Positions 43,601-57,039 of a DNA stretch of 64,000 nt are shown here, piece by piece. The translations under genes were made by a program, and so were the position numbers. Numbering within the stretch: the stretch's first letter is position 1; every line of letters starts with the position of its first letter. Below the pieces are notes generated by a model. The model searched no databases, was not told the DNA's origin, and saw only the letters and a program-made list of their open reading frames with translations. Source of the DNA: Primula veris (taxonomy: Eukaryota > Streptophyta > Magnoliopsida > Ericales > Primulaceae); contig OY821750.1 in assembly GCA_963682055.1 (NCBI GenBank), forward strand, positions 14,324,501-14,388,500. The letters run 5' to 3'.

Positions 43601-46600
43601 GGTCAACTTTATGGTATGATTTTGTGGTTGGTCGTGATGAAGAAGTTGTTCCATTTCGTGCTCGACAGCTTAGAAATCTCTTATGTGATTTAGGCCCTTC
43701 CTTCGTTAAAGCTGGGCAGGTAATAGTTCATCATATTGCCTTGTTTCATTGCATCTTATAAACTAAGCTTTTTTGTTTATAATTTCCATTTTCCACTAAA
43801 AATCTGGGCTGTATTTTGTTTACCCATCATAAAAGCTGAATATCTCGGTCTTTTGGCAAGTTTAAGCTGAATGAAACTAGCTTTTCACTGAGCTTTAAAA
43901 ACATATGGCTAGTACCTTAAAAGCTGCAACCAAACAAGTCCTGTATTTTTATTTTTATTTTTATTTTTATTTTTATTTTTATTTTTATTTTTATTTTTAT
44001 TTTTATTTTTATTTTTATTTTTATTTTTATTTTTATTTTTATTTTTATTTTTATTTTTATTTTTATTTTTATTTTTATTTTTATTTTTATTTTGAAGAAT
44101 AAGAACTTCCTTGTATTCTTACATGCATTGGAACCCATAGCATTTGTACTGAAAGTTATTTCTTTCTAGTTTTCTTATAATTTCTTGCTTTTGTTTCCAA
44201 TTTGCTTAATTCTATGTTTTAGTGTTTAATATAATTTCTTTCTGGATGGACGTTGTGGCCATAGGTTCTTGCCAATCGTCCAGATATCATTAGAGAAGAT
44301 TATATGAACGAGCTGTGCGTTCTTCAAGATGATGTTCCTCCATTTGCCAATCAGGTAAACTTAAATGGTTTCCTTTTTTCAGTTATCATTTAATCCACCC
44401 CCTCGGGTTTGAATTTGAGTTATTCACACCCCATGAGTATAAATTACTTCACTGGTACCCCTAGAATTGTTTCTTTTTGTAGATTTAAGGGATGGAAAGA
44501 TGTTTCCATCCTTTCTTATTAGAACATAAGTAACAATATATTAGGTCTAAAATTCAGAAAATCATGTTTATGTTGAAAATAAAATATCAAATGAAGTTTA
44601 ATATGAGGTCTTCTTAACCATAAACTAACAAAAAGTCTAAACAAAACCTATGAGATCTTGTTTACATATAATTAAATGTTAATAACGTCATCTCAATCCT
44701 TAGACTAAAGGGATATTATTGATATATATTGAAACCACGGGGGCGTGTTGATTGAAACGAAAACATGTGGGGTGTGTTTGATTTTGAACCAAACCTTCTG
44801 GGTCTCCACCAAGCACCACACACCCAATCCCCCCTCTCTCCCTCCTATCTCCTCCCTCTCTGAATAAAAGTTTTTTAAGTAAATTGTTAAATATTTTTAG
44901 GTTGCCTTTAAAATCATAGAGGAAGAACTGGGTCAACCCCTTGAAGCTGTTTTCAGTAAGATTTCATCAGAAACTATAGCTGCTGCAAGTCTAGGTCAAG
45001 TGTATCGAGCTACCTTACGTGTTTCCGGGGAGGATGTTGCAATTAAGGTTGTAAAATATGGTAAATTTCTTTTGAGTTTTAATTTATTTAAGTTGGCTTT
45101 CCTACCAGCTTCAGAAAAACTAACTTTTGCTTATGCTATTTATTATTTGGTCTTGCACAAGATGTTCATTCCGATTCTTTCTCTATATCAAATGGAAGTA
45201 AAACTTTAAATAAGAAAAATTAGATTATGAAACTTCTATATTTGCTACCCAGATACAATGCTCTTGACTCTTAAACATAGGGTATCTTTGGATGTCTAAC
45301 AAACTTTGATTCTTCACTGTTTAACAGGTTCAGAGGCCTCAAATAGAGCCTATTATATATCGTGATCTTTTCCTTTTCCGAACTCTAGCTTCATTTCTCA
45401 ATGGGATTAGTCTTCAGAAACTAGGATGCAACGCAGAGCTTATTGTTGATGAATTTGGGGAAAAGCTCTTAGAGGAGCTAGACTATACACTGGTATCATG
45501 ATATCTACTTGCTTTTTCATAGAAAAGAAAAGGGTTATTATTATTGAGTACCCTTGAGGTTTGGCCAATTGTTAGTCAACACTCAAGTACCTATATCGAA
45601 TCTGATCATTCAAGTCCTGAACTTTCAACAAATTATTAATCAACACCATCTTATTCGGTAAATAGATTTTAGGAAAATAAATTAACCCTTACATAAGAAT
45701 TATTCCAATAACTTTTAATATTTGTAGTTTAATTTCTTTGGAAAAAAGTTCTTGATTACTTAAGATAAAATTGGTTTTCATCTCTCTTTATAACTGCAAT
45801 ACTTTTTGGATTTCTTATGTTTCCATGCCCCTTCATATTTGTTTTTGCATCCTCATATGGAAATGTTCAAAAGTAACCTATTTGAGAAAAAATAATAGAA
45901 AATGGTGTTCCTTGGACCTTGATGGTATATTGAAAGTTCAAGACTTAGTTGACCTTATTGAAGCATGTGGGTGTTGACTGGTTATACGCCAAAATTCTGA
46001 TGGATTCAATAATAATAACGCAATGAAAAATTACAAAAAAGCCAATTTTCATAGTTTTACCAAAATTAAAAGAAGTCGTACTCATGACTTTAGATGTATC
46101 AATTTACGCTTTGATTAAAACCTCTTTTTTTTCTAGGAAGCTCGTAATATTGAAGATTTTCTCGAAAACTTTAAAGATGATCCGACTGTTAAAATCCCTC
46201 GAGTGTACAAAGAGCTATGTGGTTCACGGGTTTTAGTTATGGAATGGATTGATGGAATAAGATGTACTGACCCACAGGTTGGCATATTGAAAAATTTCTT
46301 AAGTATGATATTTTATTAAATTTAAGCAACGTTTGTAATATATTTTTCGGCATAAATTCAGGCTATTAAAGAGGCTGGCATTGATGTTAATGGATTCTTA
46401 ACAGTAGGAGTAAGTGCTGCTTTGCGGCAATTATTAGAATTTGGATTATTTCATGGAGATCCACACCCTGGAAATATTTTTGCGATGCGTGATGGACGTA
46501 TTGCGTATGTAGATTTTGGAAATGTTGCCGAGTTAAGCCAGGTAATATATAGATAATAATGCATGTTCAAGATAATAAGATGTTAAGTTTTACATTCTTT

Positions 46601-49600
46601 TGGATCCATATGATTTTGTCTAAGTACAGAATGCTGATGTCTATCTGATATAAGCGATAAAGTAGATGTTTTGGTTACATATGTTGAGATAATTGCGCTT
46701 AAGAATTAGTTGCCGTCTTTTCTCCCTTATAAATTACTTTTAATTGAAGACCGGCCTTCTTAAAAAGCGCTTTTACCTGGATTAAAGCTGAATCAGATAG
46801 CACACCGCATCGGGCTCTCTTTCCAATCTGTAAATTTTCATAGCTCTTTATATCATCTCTCTCTCTCTCCTTAGATTTGGAGGGAAAGATTGCGTCCTTG
46901 ATTATTAAAATAAAACATTTGTCTTCTTTTACATCTCTTGCTTCTTTTATCTCATAGATCTGTGTTTCATATAAAATAATACATAAATTATTGATAAGAA
47001 GAATTAAAAAAATAATATGAAATACATATATGTATGACTCGGAAATATTTTGTAAATTTAAAGGAAATACATGTAGAAGTTAAATATTGGAGAGGTTTAT
47101 ACAGAGAGGTGTGGATGCTTTTACTTTCTATGTAAAGTGTGTTTCTCCTTTTGTTCTGCTATATCTGGAAAACCTCAGCTTTTCCTTTTGTGCAGCAAAA
47201 CAAACAAATACTAATCGACGCGGTTGTACATGCTGTAAACGAGGATTATGCTGAGATGGCGAATGATTTCACTAGGCTTGGGTTTTTGGCTAGTGGAACT
47301 GACGTATCTCCAATTGTACCTGCATTAGAAGCAATTTGGCAAAATTCCGCTGGTAAAGGGCTTTCTGATTTCAATTTCAGAAGTGTTACAGGTAATAATA
47401 ATCACTCTTCTGTTCTTCTCCAAAAAATTTATATTGGACAGAAAACTAAAGAAAAGCCGTAAGTGTAAACTTCCATGTGTAAAATGTATAACGATTATAA
47501 AGCAAATGGTTTGAAACTAGTGTAAGAGTTTTTGCTGCCAAAAGAATCAAAAACATTGTTTCTTCCCAGAATTTGTACACACTGAAGAGATTCGATGGCT
47601 TTGACTATCTTCCGAAACTCCGAGTGGGAGTCAATGCAATTTTCATTTATAAAGTCTTAATCTCATTCATTCGTTAGTGAAAATTCAATATCAGTTGCTT
47701 TTATAAGGAAAATATCTATTCGTGGGTCTTGAATTTCATAGCAGTGATCTTTTTTGCCATTCAGATAACCACAGCAGCAATCTTGCTTTGCTGTAAAGCT
47801 CGTAGCAGTTTGATAAAAAGAAACACGAACTTAAACTGTAGAAGTCATTTAATTGTCTTCTAGTTTTGTATCATAAACTTAATGGCTAATGCCTTTCGAA
47901 TAAATGATGCCCACCAGTTTCTGGGATGCCATGCGGGGGATTTTCCCTATCTATTCACAGTCAACATCATAACGATGCAGCTCTATTTGCTTATTCTATT
48001 GGGAATAAGTGATTATGAATTTGGTTATCGCTACAACCTGTTCTGCATTTGGGTATCATATTCACCTATCTATAAATGTTGCAGGGAAGTTTAACCAACT
48101 AGTATATCAGTACCCAATTCGTATCCCAGAGAGATTTTCGCTGGTCATACGTTCTTTATTGACCCAAGAAGGCATTTGCTTCACATTGAAGCCTGATTTT
48201 AAGTTTCTTGAGGTACTGTTTTCTTTCTTATCATAATCTTTTAGTGTATTCAGCGTGATTCTGTTAGAAAACGGATGATAAATGGGCTTCATTTTGTTAC
48301 TTTACGGGCTGCTGCTAGGGATACAAATGAACCGACCGTTCATGAATACATCGTGTGCGGTTTGATAACAGCTCGATTCGTATCATTTCGTTTCATTTAT
48401 ACATTATAAATGAACCAAACATGAATGTTGTGACACTAGTATATATAATTATGTGACCGAGTCTAAAGTCCATCTTTAAGATTCATGTTGGTAACGAAAT
48501 GAACAAATTTTTAATCGTGTGTCAAACACTCAGGTTTGTGTACGTCCATTTATAAATGAACATGATTCAAATATGAACAAACATTCCGAGTAAACCAAAG
48601 AAACATGAACAGGGCTTTCGTTTGTTCGGTTCATTTGCAGCTCTAGCTGCTGCTGGTCTCTTCATCTCATGATCAGGACAGTGGGCTTTAGTGTATTTTC
48701 TCACAAGTGTAGAAATCAAATATTTGTTTATTAATGATAGAAACAATAATAATAACCATGAAATCGGTAAAGGATTTGAACATTAGAAGTAAGAACTTTA
48801 CGTGAAGGACCAGGGAAAGAGAGATGCAATAATATGTATTTTGAATCTTGCTTTGAAGATGCACAAAGAGTTTACGAACGTTTGGTAGAAGTTTTTTTAG
48901 CTAAACTATATAATAATTTTTTGAGTCTTTTTTCCATTCCAAAAAATGGACCAGAATCATCAGACATGGAGTTGTGACCTACTGGTTCAACTTTTTAATG
49001 TTATCTGAAAATATAATTTGTACATTTAATTGTTGTAATGTCTATCTCCCAACCCGGTATTACATATATGCATCAAATTCTGTATATTAATTTTGGCGTC
49101 TGCTTTGTTTATGTTCATTTAATAATAGATTTCGTTTTGTTTCAGGTTGCATATCCTTATGTTGCAAAGCGTCTTTTGACAGACCCTAATCCAACACTTC
49201 GTGAGCGCCTCATTCAGGTGAGTTCAAAGCAATTTAGATTACCTATAGAGTTAAAATATTGCTGGTGCAGTGCTAATTTTCGACTGTCTTTAGCTTCTCT
49301 TCATATGACAGCACAGATTTCTGATAAATTAAGTCTGGGGTGATTTGTGCCTTTTTGTATATGCTCTACCAGGGGGGGACCCAAGGGGGGGCTGGGGGTG
49401 GCCGTCGCCACCCCGGCGACGATTTTCATTTTCATTTTTTTTATACATGTAATTAAAAAAATTCTGAGATATATACATTGATGCCCCCAGTTAAACAAAA
49501 GAGTTGTTGGTGTAATGGTAAAATTAGACCATAAGTAAGTGAAAGGTTAGAAGTTCAAATCATGTTAGCTTCTTTTTTCTAAAATTTTCTGTTTTTTACT

Positions 49601-52117
49601 TTAAAATTACCAAATTTTCTAAATAACCATTGTATCTTCCCAAACAAGATTACATAAAAAATTATTTTACTGTCCAATGTCCTTTGTCTTGATTTCATAT
49701 TTATTTTATGTTACGTTGAACATAGAAAAAAAAAATTGTAATAGACCTATTTTTTTTCTATTCGACATATTTTTTACACCACGGCCCCCCGAATAAAACC
49801 ATCCTGGTTCCGCCCCTGTGCTCCACGTTCTATTTTTGTTCTGGTGGGAGAATCGACCAATTGGCAGATGATGTATGGACAAGGTCATTTTAGAAATGTT
49901 ATGAGTGGGCTGATGAAGATGGCTAATTTGCTAAGAATCCATGTTTTAAAAAATGTGCTATGTTGCACTATATTGTGTGAAATAGCGTTTATTGTGCGAA
50001 ATAGCGTTTTTTTGGGAAAAAATGCATCGATGAACCGCTATTTGGATGGGAAAGCGCTAAATTCGCGCTATTGGGACTAAAAGCGCAAAAACATGAAATT
50101 ATTGGACTGGTAGCGTAAATAGCGAGTTTTTAAAACAGAATACAGTGGACTGGTAGTGTAAATATTGCACTGACCCCTATAGTATATAACATGTCCCAAT
50201 TAGCCCCTTTAGCATATAATATGTCACAATTAGCCCCCTATAGTTAATAACATGTCACATATTTGCTCTTATAGTAAATAACATGTCACAAATTCCCTCC
50301 TATAGTAATTAATATATCAAAAAAACACATTTATCCCCAAATACTTAAAAAAAACGTACATTTTTTTAACCAAACATGTCTATGAGTCTTTCTTACCCAA
50401 AAAAACCACACTAATTCTTTTAACTTCTAATTTTGTTAACATAATTAGTATAAATTGTATGACTGTAGTGTTATATTGTTATATATTTAGGCAAAAAAAT
50501 TACACCGCAAAGCACTACGTTGCTACGCTATTTGCGTTTTTAGCGTTTCTCTCGAAAAAACGCTATGCTAGCGATAATACTATTTAAAACATTGTTAAGA
50601 ATAATCAGTACTAAATTTATTTTTAATATTTATAAGAAGACTAAGGTGATGGAGCGATAATTTGAAAGAAATATTAAAATCTTTCAGATATATGAAAAAT
50701 GGAGAAATTTCACTTTGTACTTACCAGCTGAAAAGAACGGCTAATAAATCGCATGTTAGCTTATCCTTCCAGTTTCGAGTTTTATTGGATGGTGTCATTG
50801 TACTAGAAATATGCTTGTGTCTAGCTCTTCATAGTGTTTGTAATTTCTTTTTTTGTTGGTTTTTGCATATTCCTTGCTACATTACTGAATGACCTTAAAT
50901 TTTCATATAGGTTTTGTTTAAAGATGGCGTTTTCCAGTGGAAGCGACTTGAAAATCTTATTGTTCTGGCTAAGGAAAACGTTGTGAAGATGAGCAACAAT
51001 CCTGCGTTACAAGGAAACATGTCGGTACCATAATTAAAACTTGATATATTTTTTTCTCAAATCAAAAGTAATATTATCTTATATACGTTTTCATTAATAG
51101 GCATCTAGTTGTTCATGACATCTCGATCTGTTCAGTTGTCCTTTTTCAGTTTCTGGTTAGTCATTACAGTCTCCATTTTGGATTTTCCTAACCAAAGAAA
51201 TTTCTCTTCAGCCAAATGAAGGCATTGAAATAGGTTCTAAACATGGGAGGCCTTTACGTAATAAGAGTCTAGACAAAATAATGTTTCACAAACAAATCTC
51301 TTACACTTTCTTAAATGAAATGATTTTCTTTCTCCTAAGCAAAGTGTTGTTATTTCAGGGATAGTTCAAAAGAGTGGAAGGTTGATAAGAAATTAGACTT
51401 GACAGATACCGTAAAAGATGGTGCTCGCCTTTTCTTGATAGATGAAGGGATTCGGAGGCAGCTTCTTCTTGCTCTCACTGAAGACTCTAAGCTTCACATT
51501 CAAGAGGTAAGAATAACAGCTATTTATGTTGTCGTTTTCAAATTATAATTGATTTCCCTCTAATGTAGGATATTTTGTTTCTTTTTATATTTTGTCAGCT
51601 TGTTGACGTCTATAAACTGGTTGAAGATCAAATAGATGTTCCATCCATGGCTTTAAAGGTGGCACAAGGTAAACTTTTCCGCATACATAATTCCAAGTTG
51701 TGGTCACTTGCATGAATGCATTTGTTTAGTTGTGTTTCTGAGATCTATCTTCTGATTCTGAAAAGAGACTCAATTGGTGAATTAATTTCCTAAATTGTTC
51801 AAGAACCCCAGATAAACTTGATTCCTCATAACAAGAAGTTATTTCTGTCAGACTTCAAGATACATAAATAACATGAAAACCACAAGTTTTCAAAAAGTCC
51901 TACTCTATATTTTAGCACCAAACATGAACAAAACATGCCTATAAGGAGAACCTTACGGAAAACAACATAAACTTCTCTGTGGCATTTACGTTTACCTTAT
52001 ATATGACTGTGTTGTATCAATATTTATGAGGAATCTGGTTCAAATGCAGATTTACCATCAGTTGCAAGGGATGTCATGCTTTCCTGGAGTGAGTCAATCT
52101 TATCGGATAGATACTAG
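37663..52117 (+). CDS. ABC1 atypical kinase, chloroplast type (ABC1K6-like), 14 exons
   Basis: Exons: 37663-37908, 43513-43719, 44265-44354, 44901-45047, 45328-45492, 46137-46277, 46362-46541, 47196-47391, 48085-48212, 49146-49217, 50911-51020, 51359-51506, 51599-51668 and 52050-52117, about 655 residues. All joins keep frame. The end of exon 11 is uncertain (51005 also fits). Exon 1 encodes a Cys/Ser/Arg-rich start that could be a chloroplast transit peptide. ABC1 hallmarks: FVKAGQ (KxGQ), AAASLGQVY (Ala-rich loop), VAIKV lysine, EELDYTLEARN (ExD), HGDPHPGNIF catalytic loop and VDFGN (DFG). Family members are ADCK/UbiB-like, and plant plastid ones act in prenyl-lipid metabolism and stress responses. 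Resemblance to Arabidopsis ABC1K6 is from memory. No stop or frameshift in any exon. Intron 1 is 5.6 kb. Confidence 0.9.
37909..39770 (+). repeat. Amplified exon 1/intron 1 boundary, about seven diverged copies
   Basis: Copies begin with (C)GGTAACTTTTTT-like sequence at 37909, 38363, 38645, 38900, 39148, about 39475 and 39679. They continue GTTTATTTACTGTTAAATAC, then TACTTTTTAATGTAGGA. Most are followed by a TTAGTACCATCAACTATACA inverted-repeat segment. Spacing is 200-450 bases. Each copy carries a donor-like GTAACT and an acceptor-like TGTAGGA. Confidence 0.75.
38222..38362 (+). pseudogene. Frameshifted duplicate of ABC1K exon 1 (3' half) in intron 1
   Basis: GTTGGAGCAGTTGGATATTG onward matches exon 1 (LEQLDIERGVCVPFRKYTPDT) up to the same donor ACG|GTAACT. 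One base is missing shortly before (GCTGTAGTG versus GCGGGTAGTG). Using it in the mRNA would break the frame, so I treat it as a pseudo-exon. Confidence 0.75.
39900..40220. repeat. Purine-rich low-complexity stretch in intron 1
   Basis: Many GGAAA/GAAAC/ATGAAA motifs (GGAAACGGAAAACAAGAAAT style), with no clear period. The rest of intron 1 up to 41190 (40221-41190) shows nothing I can name. Confidence 0.6.
41195..41281. repeat. Tandem duplication of about 45 bp in intron 1
   Basis: Two copies of ATAAACATAATTACACTTAA followed by CTCGGCTAATACAGATAAA. Confidence 0.88.
41739..42069 (-). mobile_element. TRIM retrotransposon, 331 bp, in intron 1
   Basis: Two direct repeats, 41739-41848 and 41961-42069 (110 and 109 bp), start TGTAGAAGCCCG and end CAACA. 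They flank 112 bases of non-coding DNA. On the - strand the LTR is followed directly by TGATATCAGAGCC, close to the tRNA-iMet primer-binding site. GTTCT is repeated exactly on both sides (41734-41738, 42070-42074). The LTR motif TCCCACATCG is common in plant TRIMs. Too small to encode anything; it depends on other elements. Confidence 0.9.
42709..43482. mobile_element. Candidate MITE with repeated inverted ends, intron 1
   Basis: The left end ATTAACATAGACATACTATA and a second TTAACAAAAACATACTATCA motif are mirrored on the right in reverse (ATTAACAAAACATACTACTT, then TTAACAAAAACATACCCAAA). The middle holds a CT-rich tract (42830-43050) and a series of GGGTATGAACTT-type repeats. I found no clear target duplication. 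Confidence 0.5.
43943..44093. repeat. (ATTTTT)n hexanucleotide microsatellite, intron 2
   Basis: About 25 perfect copies in 151 bases. Phe/Tyr- and Lys/Ile-repeat reading frames over it are artefacts. Confidence 0.98.
49370..49818. mobile_element. Non-autonomous hAT-like element, 449 bp, intron 10
   Basis: Ends CAGGGGGGGACCCAAGG (left) and, in reverse, CAGGGGCGGAACCAGG (right). Flanks are TGCTCTAC and TGCTCCAC, an 8-bp duplication with one mismatch. The left third is GC-rich and the rest AT-rich. A degenerate tRNA-like stretch (A box TTGGTGTAATGGTA at 49507-49520, B box-like GAAGTTCAAATC near 49550) lies inside. No transposase. Confidence 0.75.
49939..50595. mobile_element. Candidate MITE with TAAGAAT flanks, intron 10
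   Basis: TAAGAAT is repeated at 49932-49938 and 50596-50602. Termini CCATGTTTTAAA and, in reverse, ACAATGTTTTAAA are inverted. Both ends also carry AAATAGCGTTTT-like motifs in opposite orientation. Between them is a series of ATAACATGTCACAAATT.-type repeats (50200-50320). Family not identified. Confidence 0.6.
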
Positions 52118-55100
52118 TCTTGCAAAAACATACATGTATACAAGCATAAATTACAAGAAAATTAATCCGCAGAGTAAAAGGGGCCTTGCCATTTTTCTCC
52201 TTTTGGTAAGAGCGTCATGTTATATATTAATACTGTACAAAAGGAAAAAAAAACATGGTATCTAAATACTGTGTATACTGTATATAGATACTATATATAT
52301 CATGTTACGTAACACGAGGGGATAGTGCAGAGTTTGTGAAGGAGAGGAGAAGAGAATACATTGTATTTTTCTATTTCAGGAAGTTCGATTATGTGCAAAA
52401 GAAATTGTGTGAAGGTAAACAGCACTAAATTGCATTCAAAATATACTTTACACAAAATCTTTGTTTTTGACCTCCATAATTGTCGGTTTCAAACTTAGAA
52501 GATGGGTGCAGTGTGTGTTTTACATACGTCACAAAAAAAAACATGCTTGTGAAACATCAACTTTTTGATTGAATTGTGATAATTTGATGTTGATCGAAAT
52601 TTCATTAAAAATGATAAAACGCATTATGTCAATACATACAAATACTTGGGGAACAACATAAGAGCAATGAAGATGAAAAGCAAATAGCAAAATCAATTTC
52701 ATAATACTAGGTCGGTAAAACTATTTTCCACTTGAACGAATAAAGAAGCCATCGTGTTGTGTACAGTGCCTTTTGTGCAGTGAAAACGAATTGAACATTA
52801 TGATGAACTATCTATCTTAACCTAAACATATGAATTTTATAGTGAACTATATGAACTTTCAGATTGACATATATACAATTCCAAATAAGCTATACGTACT
52901 TTCAAGTGAATTCTATGCAATTACAACTAAACTATATTCACTTTGTACCAAATTATTTGCACTTTTTAACTATAATATGAAAACTTATAAGAAGACATGC
53001 ACTTTCAAGTGAACTATGTGTAATTTCAACTCAACTATATGCATTTTATACCAAATTTCCATGAAAACACAACTTTTGGGTAGAAAAAATCGCTTTTCAG
53101 TGAAATAGTTGCTTTTCGGTGAAAAAAATCATCTTTCCATTGAAAAAAGTTGTCTCTTGTTATGAAAAATACTACTCTTTGGCAAAAACAACAAATTTTC
53201 GGAAAAGACTACCTTGAGTAATGAAGTTTTTTTTTTTGTAAATGAAGTAGATACTTATAAAATTAAAGTCTGACATTTGAGGTAATGAAAATATGGGGCG
53301 AGGAATATTATTTGGCGACTTATTGAAAATTAGCATGTTGAAGCAACCGGTAAGGGCAACTCACAAGTCACCGGCCTGTTCTCATTTATACACATTAGGC
53401 AATTTTGGGTTTCGGACAGTTTCGTATCTCAATTAGAAACTATGTACCTTTTTCTAAACTATTCGAGTGTTGGGGAGTGGCAAAAATGCAAAATAAGCAT
53501 ACATCTCGTACTTTTCACAAAATAACTCAAAATCCCAAAAAAAAATCAAAAATATGAAAAATGGTGTTTTTTTTCATGAAATGATTTTTTTACCCAAAAA
53601 ATAAAATCACAAATCCCGTCAAATAAAGAAAAAATTGTCACTGGGACACGGCTGAGAACATTTTTTCTCACCATTGTTTTATTTTGGGACACTGTTTAGT
53701 AAGAACACTATTTTTTTCGATAAATTGTTTTTCCTGAAAACAAGAGTGCATCCGATTTTTTAAAATAAATACACGATTTCAGAGATAAAAAAAACATCTC
53801 AATTGGAAATGCAAATCAACTTTATGACCAAAAGAACCTAAAACATCTCAATTGGAAATGCAAATCAACTTTATGACCAAAAGAACCTAGACAGGCCTAT
53901 AGAGTTAGACGAAGGCTAAGCATTCAAAGAACATTAGTTAGGCAAAACAGTCAGTACACGGTGGATTCAATCAAGTCCACGACACCTCATGAACTTCTTA
54001 CTGAACGGCCCTTCCTCTTCACATGATGAAATTTTAACTAAACATATATTGAGAAAAAAAATTTGGCTGGTGAGGCTGGAACCGAAAAGAACATGATTTC
54101 ACACATAAAAGACAATTAGTTGGTATGAGACAACCTGTTTACCACAGAAAGGCATAGACACCCTTGTGATCACTGCCCACCTAGACTATGGGTCCATTGC
54201 ATCAGAAACCTCCATGCCTCGCTAGGTTGGCTGAGAGGTTTGAACTGAATTCAACCCCTTTACACTAACTAGGAGGAGAGGCCTAGCAATTTGACTTGAT
54301 TGAAATGAACGGGCGGCATTCCCAACTGTCAATTCCACATCTCCTTCATCTTCGTACGTTCAGATTGAAACTTGAAAATCTCTGATTTATGATACTGATG
54401 CATTTTAGTATGTTAAGCGCTTTTGCATCAATGGTGAGTTGATGCATGGATTTTTCCTTCGCTCGTTAAAGTTGTACATGCACAACAAAAGCAGTATGAC
54501 CCGAGTCCTTGATTCCAAATGTCTTGTTGTTTTTCACACAAACAGTGCCCAAATCCAATTTTGTAAATTGTGTTGATCTCTAAAAAAATACACGACTTCA
54601 AAAGAAAATTCATGTTAATCGTATACTCGAATTGACTTTTATTGAAATTTCGATTAGGACACTGTTTCAAAATAAAAAGAAATGTCACAATCAGAAACTT
54701 GGTTAGTTCGTAGTTATTTGAAAGTTTTATGGTTAACTATGTTACTTTCTCATGCAAGTTAGTTTGATTGCAATAATTTTGTTATTTTAGGGTATGTTGA
54801 AATAACCCAAGTTACTTAAATTCATAATTCAAGCATGCCATGGTGGCAATGGCGACACACATGGTTGTTGACCACGGTGACTGGAGAAGGCGTTCAAGCT
54901 CTTGTGGCAAGGATAGGTTATCGAAGCCGAGGACAGAGTCAGGATCAACATTCTGAGGTTGCGGGTTACAACGTGTTATTTTATGTGGTTGCAAAACTTA
55001 TAATTTAAAATCATTTAAAATTTTCTTACCGAAAAAAGTAACATTTTTATAAATTATGAGCATGCACGTGTACCCCTTTGTCTAATGGAGCTTCCGCCCC

Positions 55101-55318
55101 CTAATCAGAGCGGGAAAGTATGGGCTGCGATTGACATAGAGAGCAAGGGCAAATGAGATAAATATACATTTTGACTCTCCAAATAACCTTTTAATTATTT
55201 AGAAAATTCTCTTAAAACTTAATTTTCGAAGAATTAATTGGAGGCCGGTAGTCTTTTAAGAGAATTATTAGGTTTTAATACCTCTTGTATTTTCTATTAA
55301 CATAAGATAACTTATTCA
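52118..55318. other. Non-coding DNA downstream of ABC1K
   Basis: No supported gene. There are diverged repeats of a (GTGAA)CTATATGCACTTTCA type at 52800-53045 and of GAAAAAA(T)..CTTTTC at 53080-53200. Short antisense frames near 54430 and 54812 have no recognisable motif. The first few hundred bases would include the ABC1K 3' UTR, but I cannot fix its end. Confidence 0.5.
53793..53889. repeat. Perfect 49-bp tandem duplication
   Basis: Two identical copies of AACATCTCAATTGGAAATGC, AAATCAACTTTATGACCAAA, AGAACCTA. Confidence 0.95.
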
Positions 55319-55769
55319 TGTTGTAGAATATTATTGGTCATCTTGTGCCTTAGTCTATTGGGTCTATCTTAGGATTTCCTAGCATATGTAACCCTACCCT
55401 CTATTATATAAAGAGCGTTAGAGATCTCTTGATGTATTTCTCTATCACTCGTATTAATAAATAAACACTTCGTCTTGTTGTCTCTCTCTATATTCTCTCC
55501 CTATATCTATATACATATATATGTGAGTTAGTATGTCACACAATACGTTATCAGCACTTTGCTCACGGAGATTGGAGTAAAAACTAAGAGATTGGGGTAT
55601 TTGTTCAAATATTGGGTTATAAACATATGACCAAAATTTAAAAAAAAATTGTGTTCGATCGACCTTTCCAAAATAGGAGGCGTACGGTACACAGACAAAC
55701 CTATTTTTATAAATTGTGAAGGTAGGAAATTGCATATGACCTAATTTGCTACTGCATAAAAAAACGAAA

Positions 55770-55775
<6 letters not shown>

Positions 55776-55826
<51 letters not shown>
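55776..55826. repeat. (AT)n microsatellite
   Basis: About 25 AT repeats. A poly(T) run of 19 follows at about 55870. Confidence 0.97.
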
Positions 55827-55830
<4 letters not shown>

Positions 55831-57039
55831 GTGATTAACTTGCATGAGTGTAGAAACTACGCATGTATGTAGTTTTTTTTTTTTTTTTTGTGACTTTGTA
55901 AAAGTCAGATGGATCACTGCATGAGAATAAATATTTATGAGATAAATTCTTGCTAGATAATTCGGTAATTACCCTAATAATTTGTTTCCTTATGGTGTGG
56001 TTTAAAAATTATCTTATATGGAACTTGCATGTATATTGTAAATTGGTGAATTAATATATTACTAACATGCATGATTTAGTTAACATGTATAGAACTTACA
56101 CATAAAAGTAATAAATTTGTATAATATTAATTTAGATCTTACTAATGTTAAATTGATAAATAAAGTATATTAATAACATGCATGATTTAGTTACCATGAA
56201 TAAAAACTTACACATATAGCAGTAAAATAATAATATATTCTGTTAGATATTGATGTTGTAAATTTGTTAAATAATAATCTAGATTGATTACATTAATTTG
56301 GATTCCTTATTAGGAAGTATGTACTACCATGTTATTTAATCATGAAACATGTACAATATAGATAATTGATCACTGCCATGTAGTATTTATTTACTGCCAT
56401 GTGTAAAATATGTTAATTTGTGAAATCATATATTTTCACATTTAAGTTGAAAAAATTATGAACTTTCCCCAACTAGACTCACCTATTTGGATACGATGTC
56501 TAGGAAAGATATAGGCGGAAGTCGATATCCTAATGAGGTCGGGTTTTAAGTGGCATTCGTGCCCTGCACTCTCACAGTCTTTCCTGGTCGTTTTTCAAGT
56601 AGAGCTACCGAAAGGGGTTGACTAAATAATAATTTCCCCGAGTGTGTTTATATAGTGATGTATGTTTCGCCGAATTGGTGTCTCTGTATCGACCTGTCGT
56701 TCGATCAATGAGAAGCTATTCACATTAAAAGCAAAATTATTTTTCGAACCTGTCGTTTCGAAATAAAGTAAGCTTTTGCAAACCATAAACATATAAACCA
56801 GTCGTTTTATATGATAATTAATTCAGAACTCCCAACACATGTTGGATACCGTCTATGATGAGGAAATCGCAAAGCATACTTGCGAAATAAATGTTTAGGT
56901 AAGGTATTTTATGCCACGACATGTTAGTTACCCTGATGTGTGAGCATGTGATGCCCAAATTATCTGGATGCCATCTTTGATGAGTAAAATACGAGTTTGT
57001 TGTTACCCTCGAGATGAATGCTAAGGCGTTATTTTTATT

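Noticed and set aside
43905..44138. Phe/Tyr and Lys/Ile repeat proteins
   Set aside because: Pure translation of the (ATTTTT)n microsatellite.
49501..49575. Functional tRNA gene
   Set aside because: A and B boxes are degenerate and no acceptor stem pairs well; it lies inside a hAT-like element.
54428..54994. Small antisense proteins downstream of ABC1K
   Set aside because: No motif, no splice-supported extension, no conserved composition; likely chance frames.
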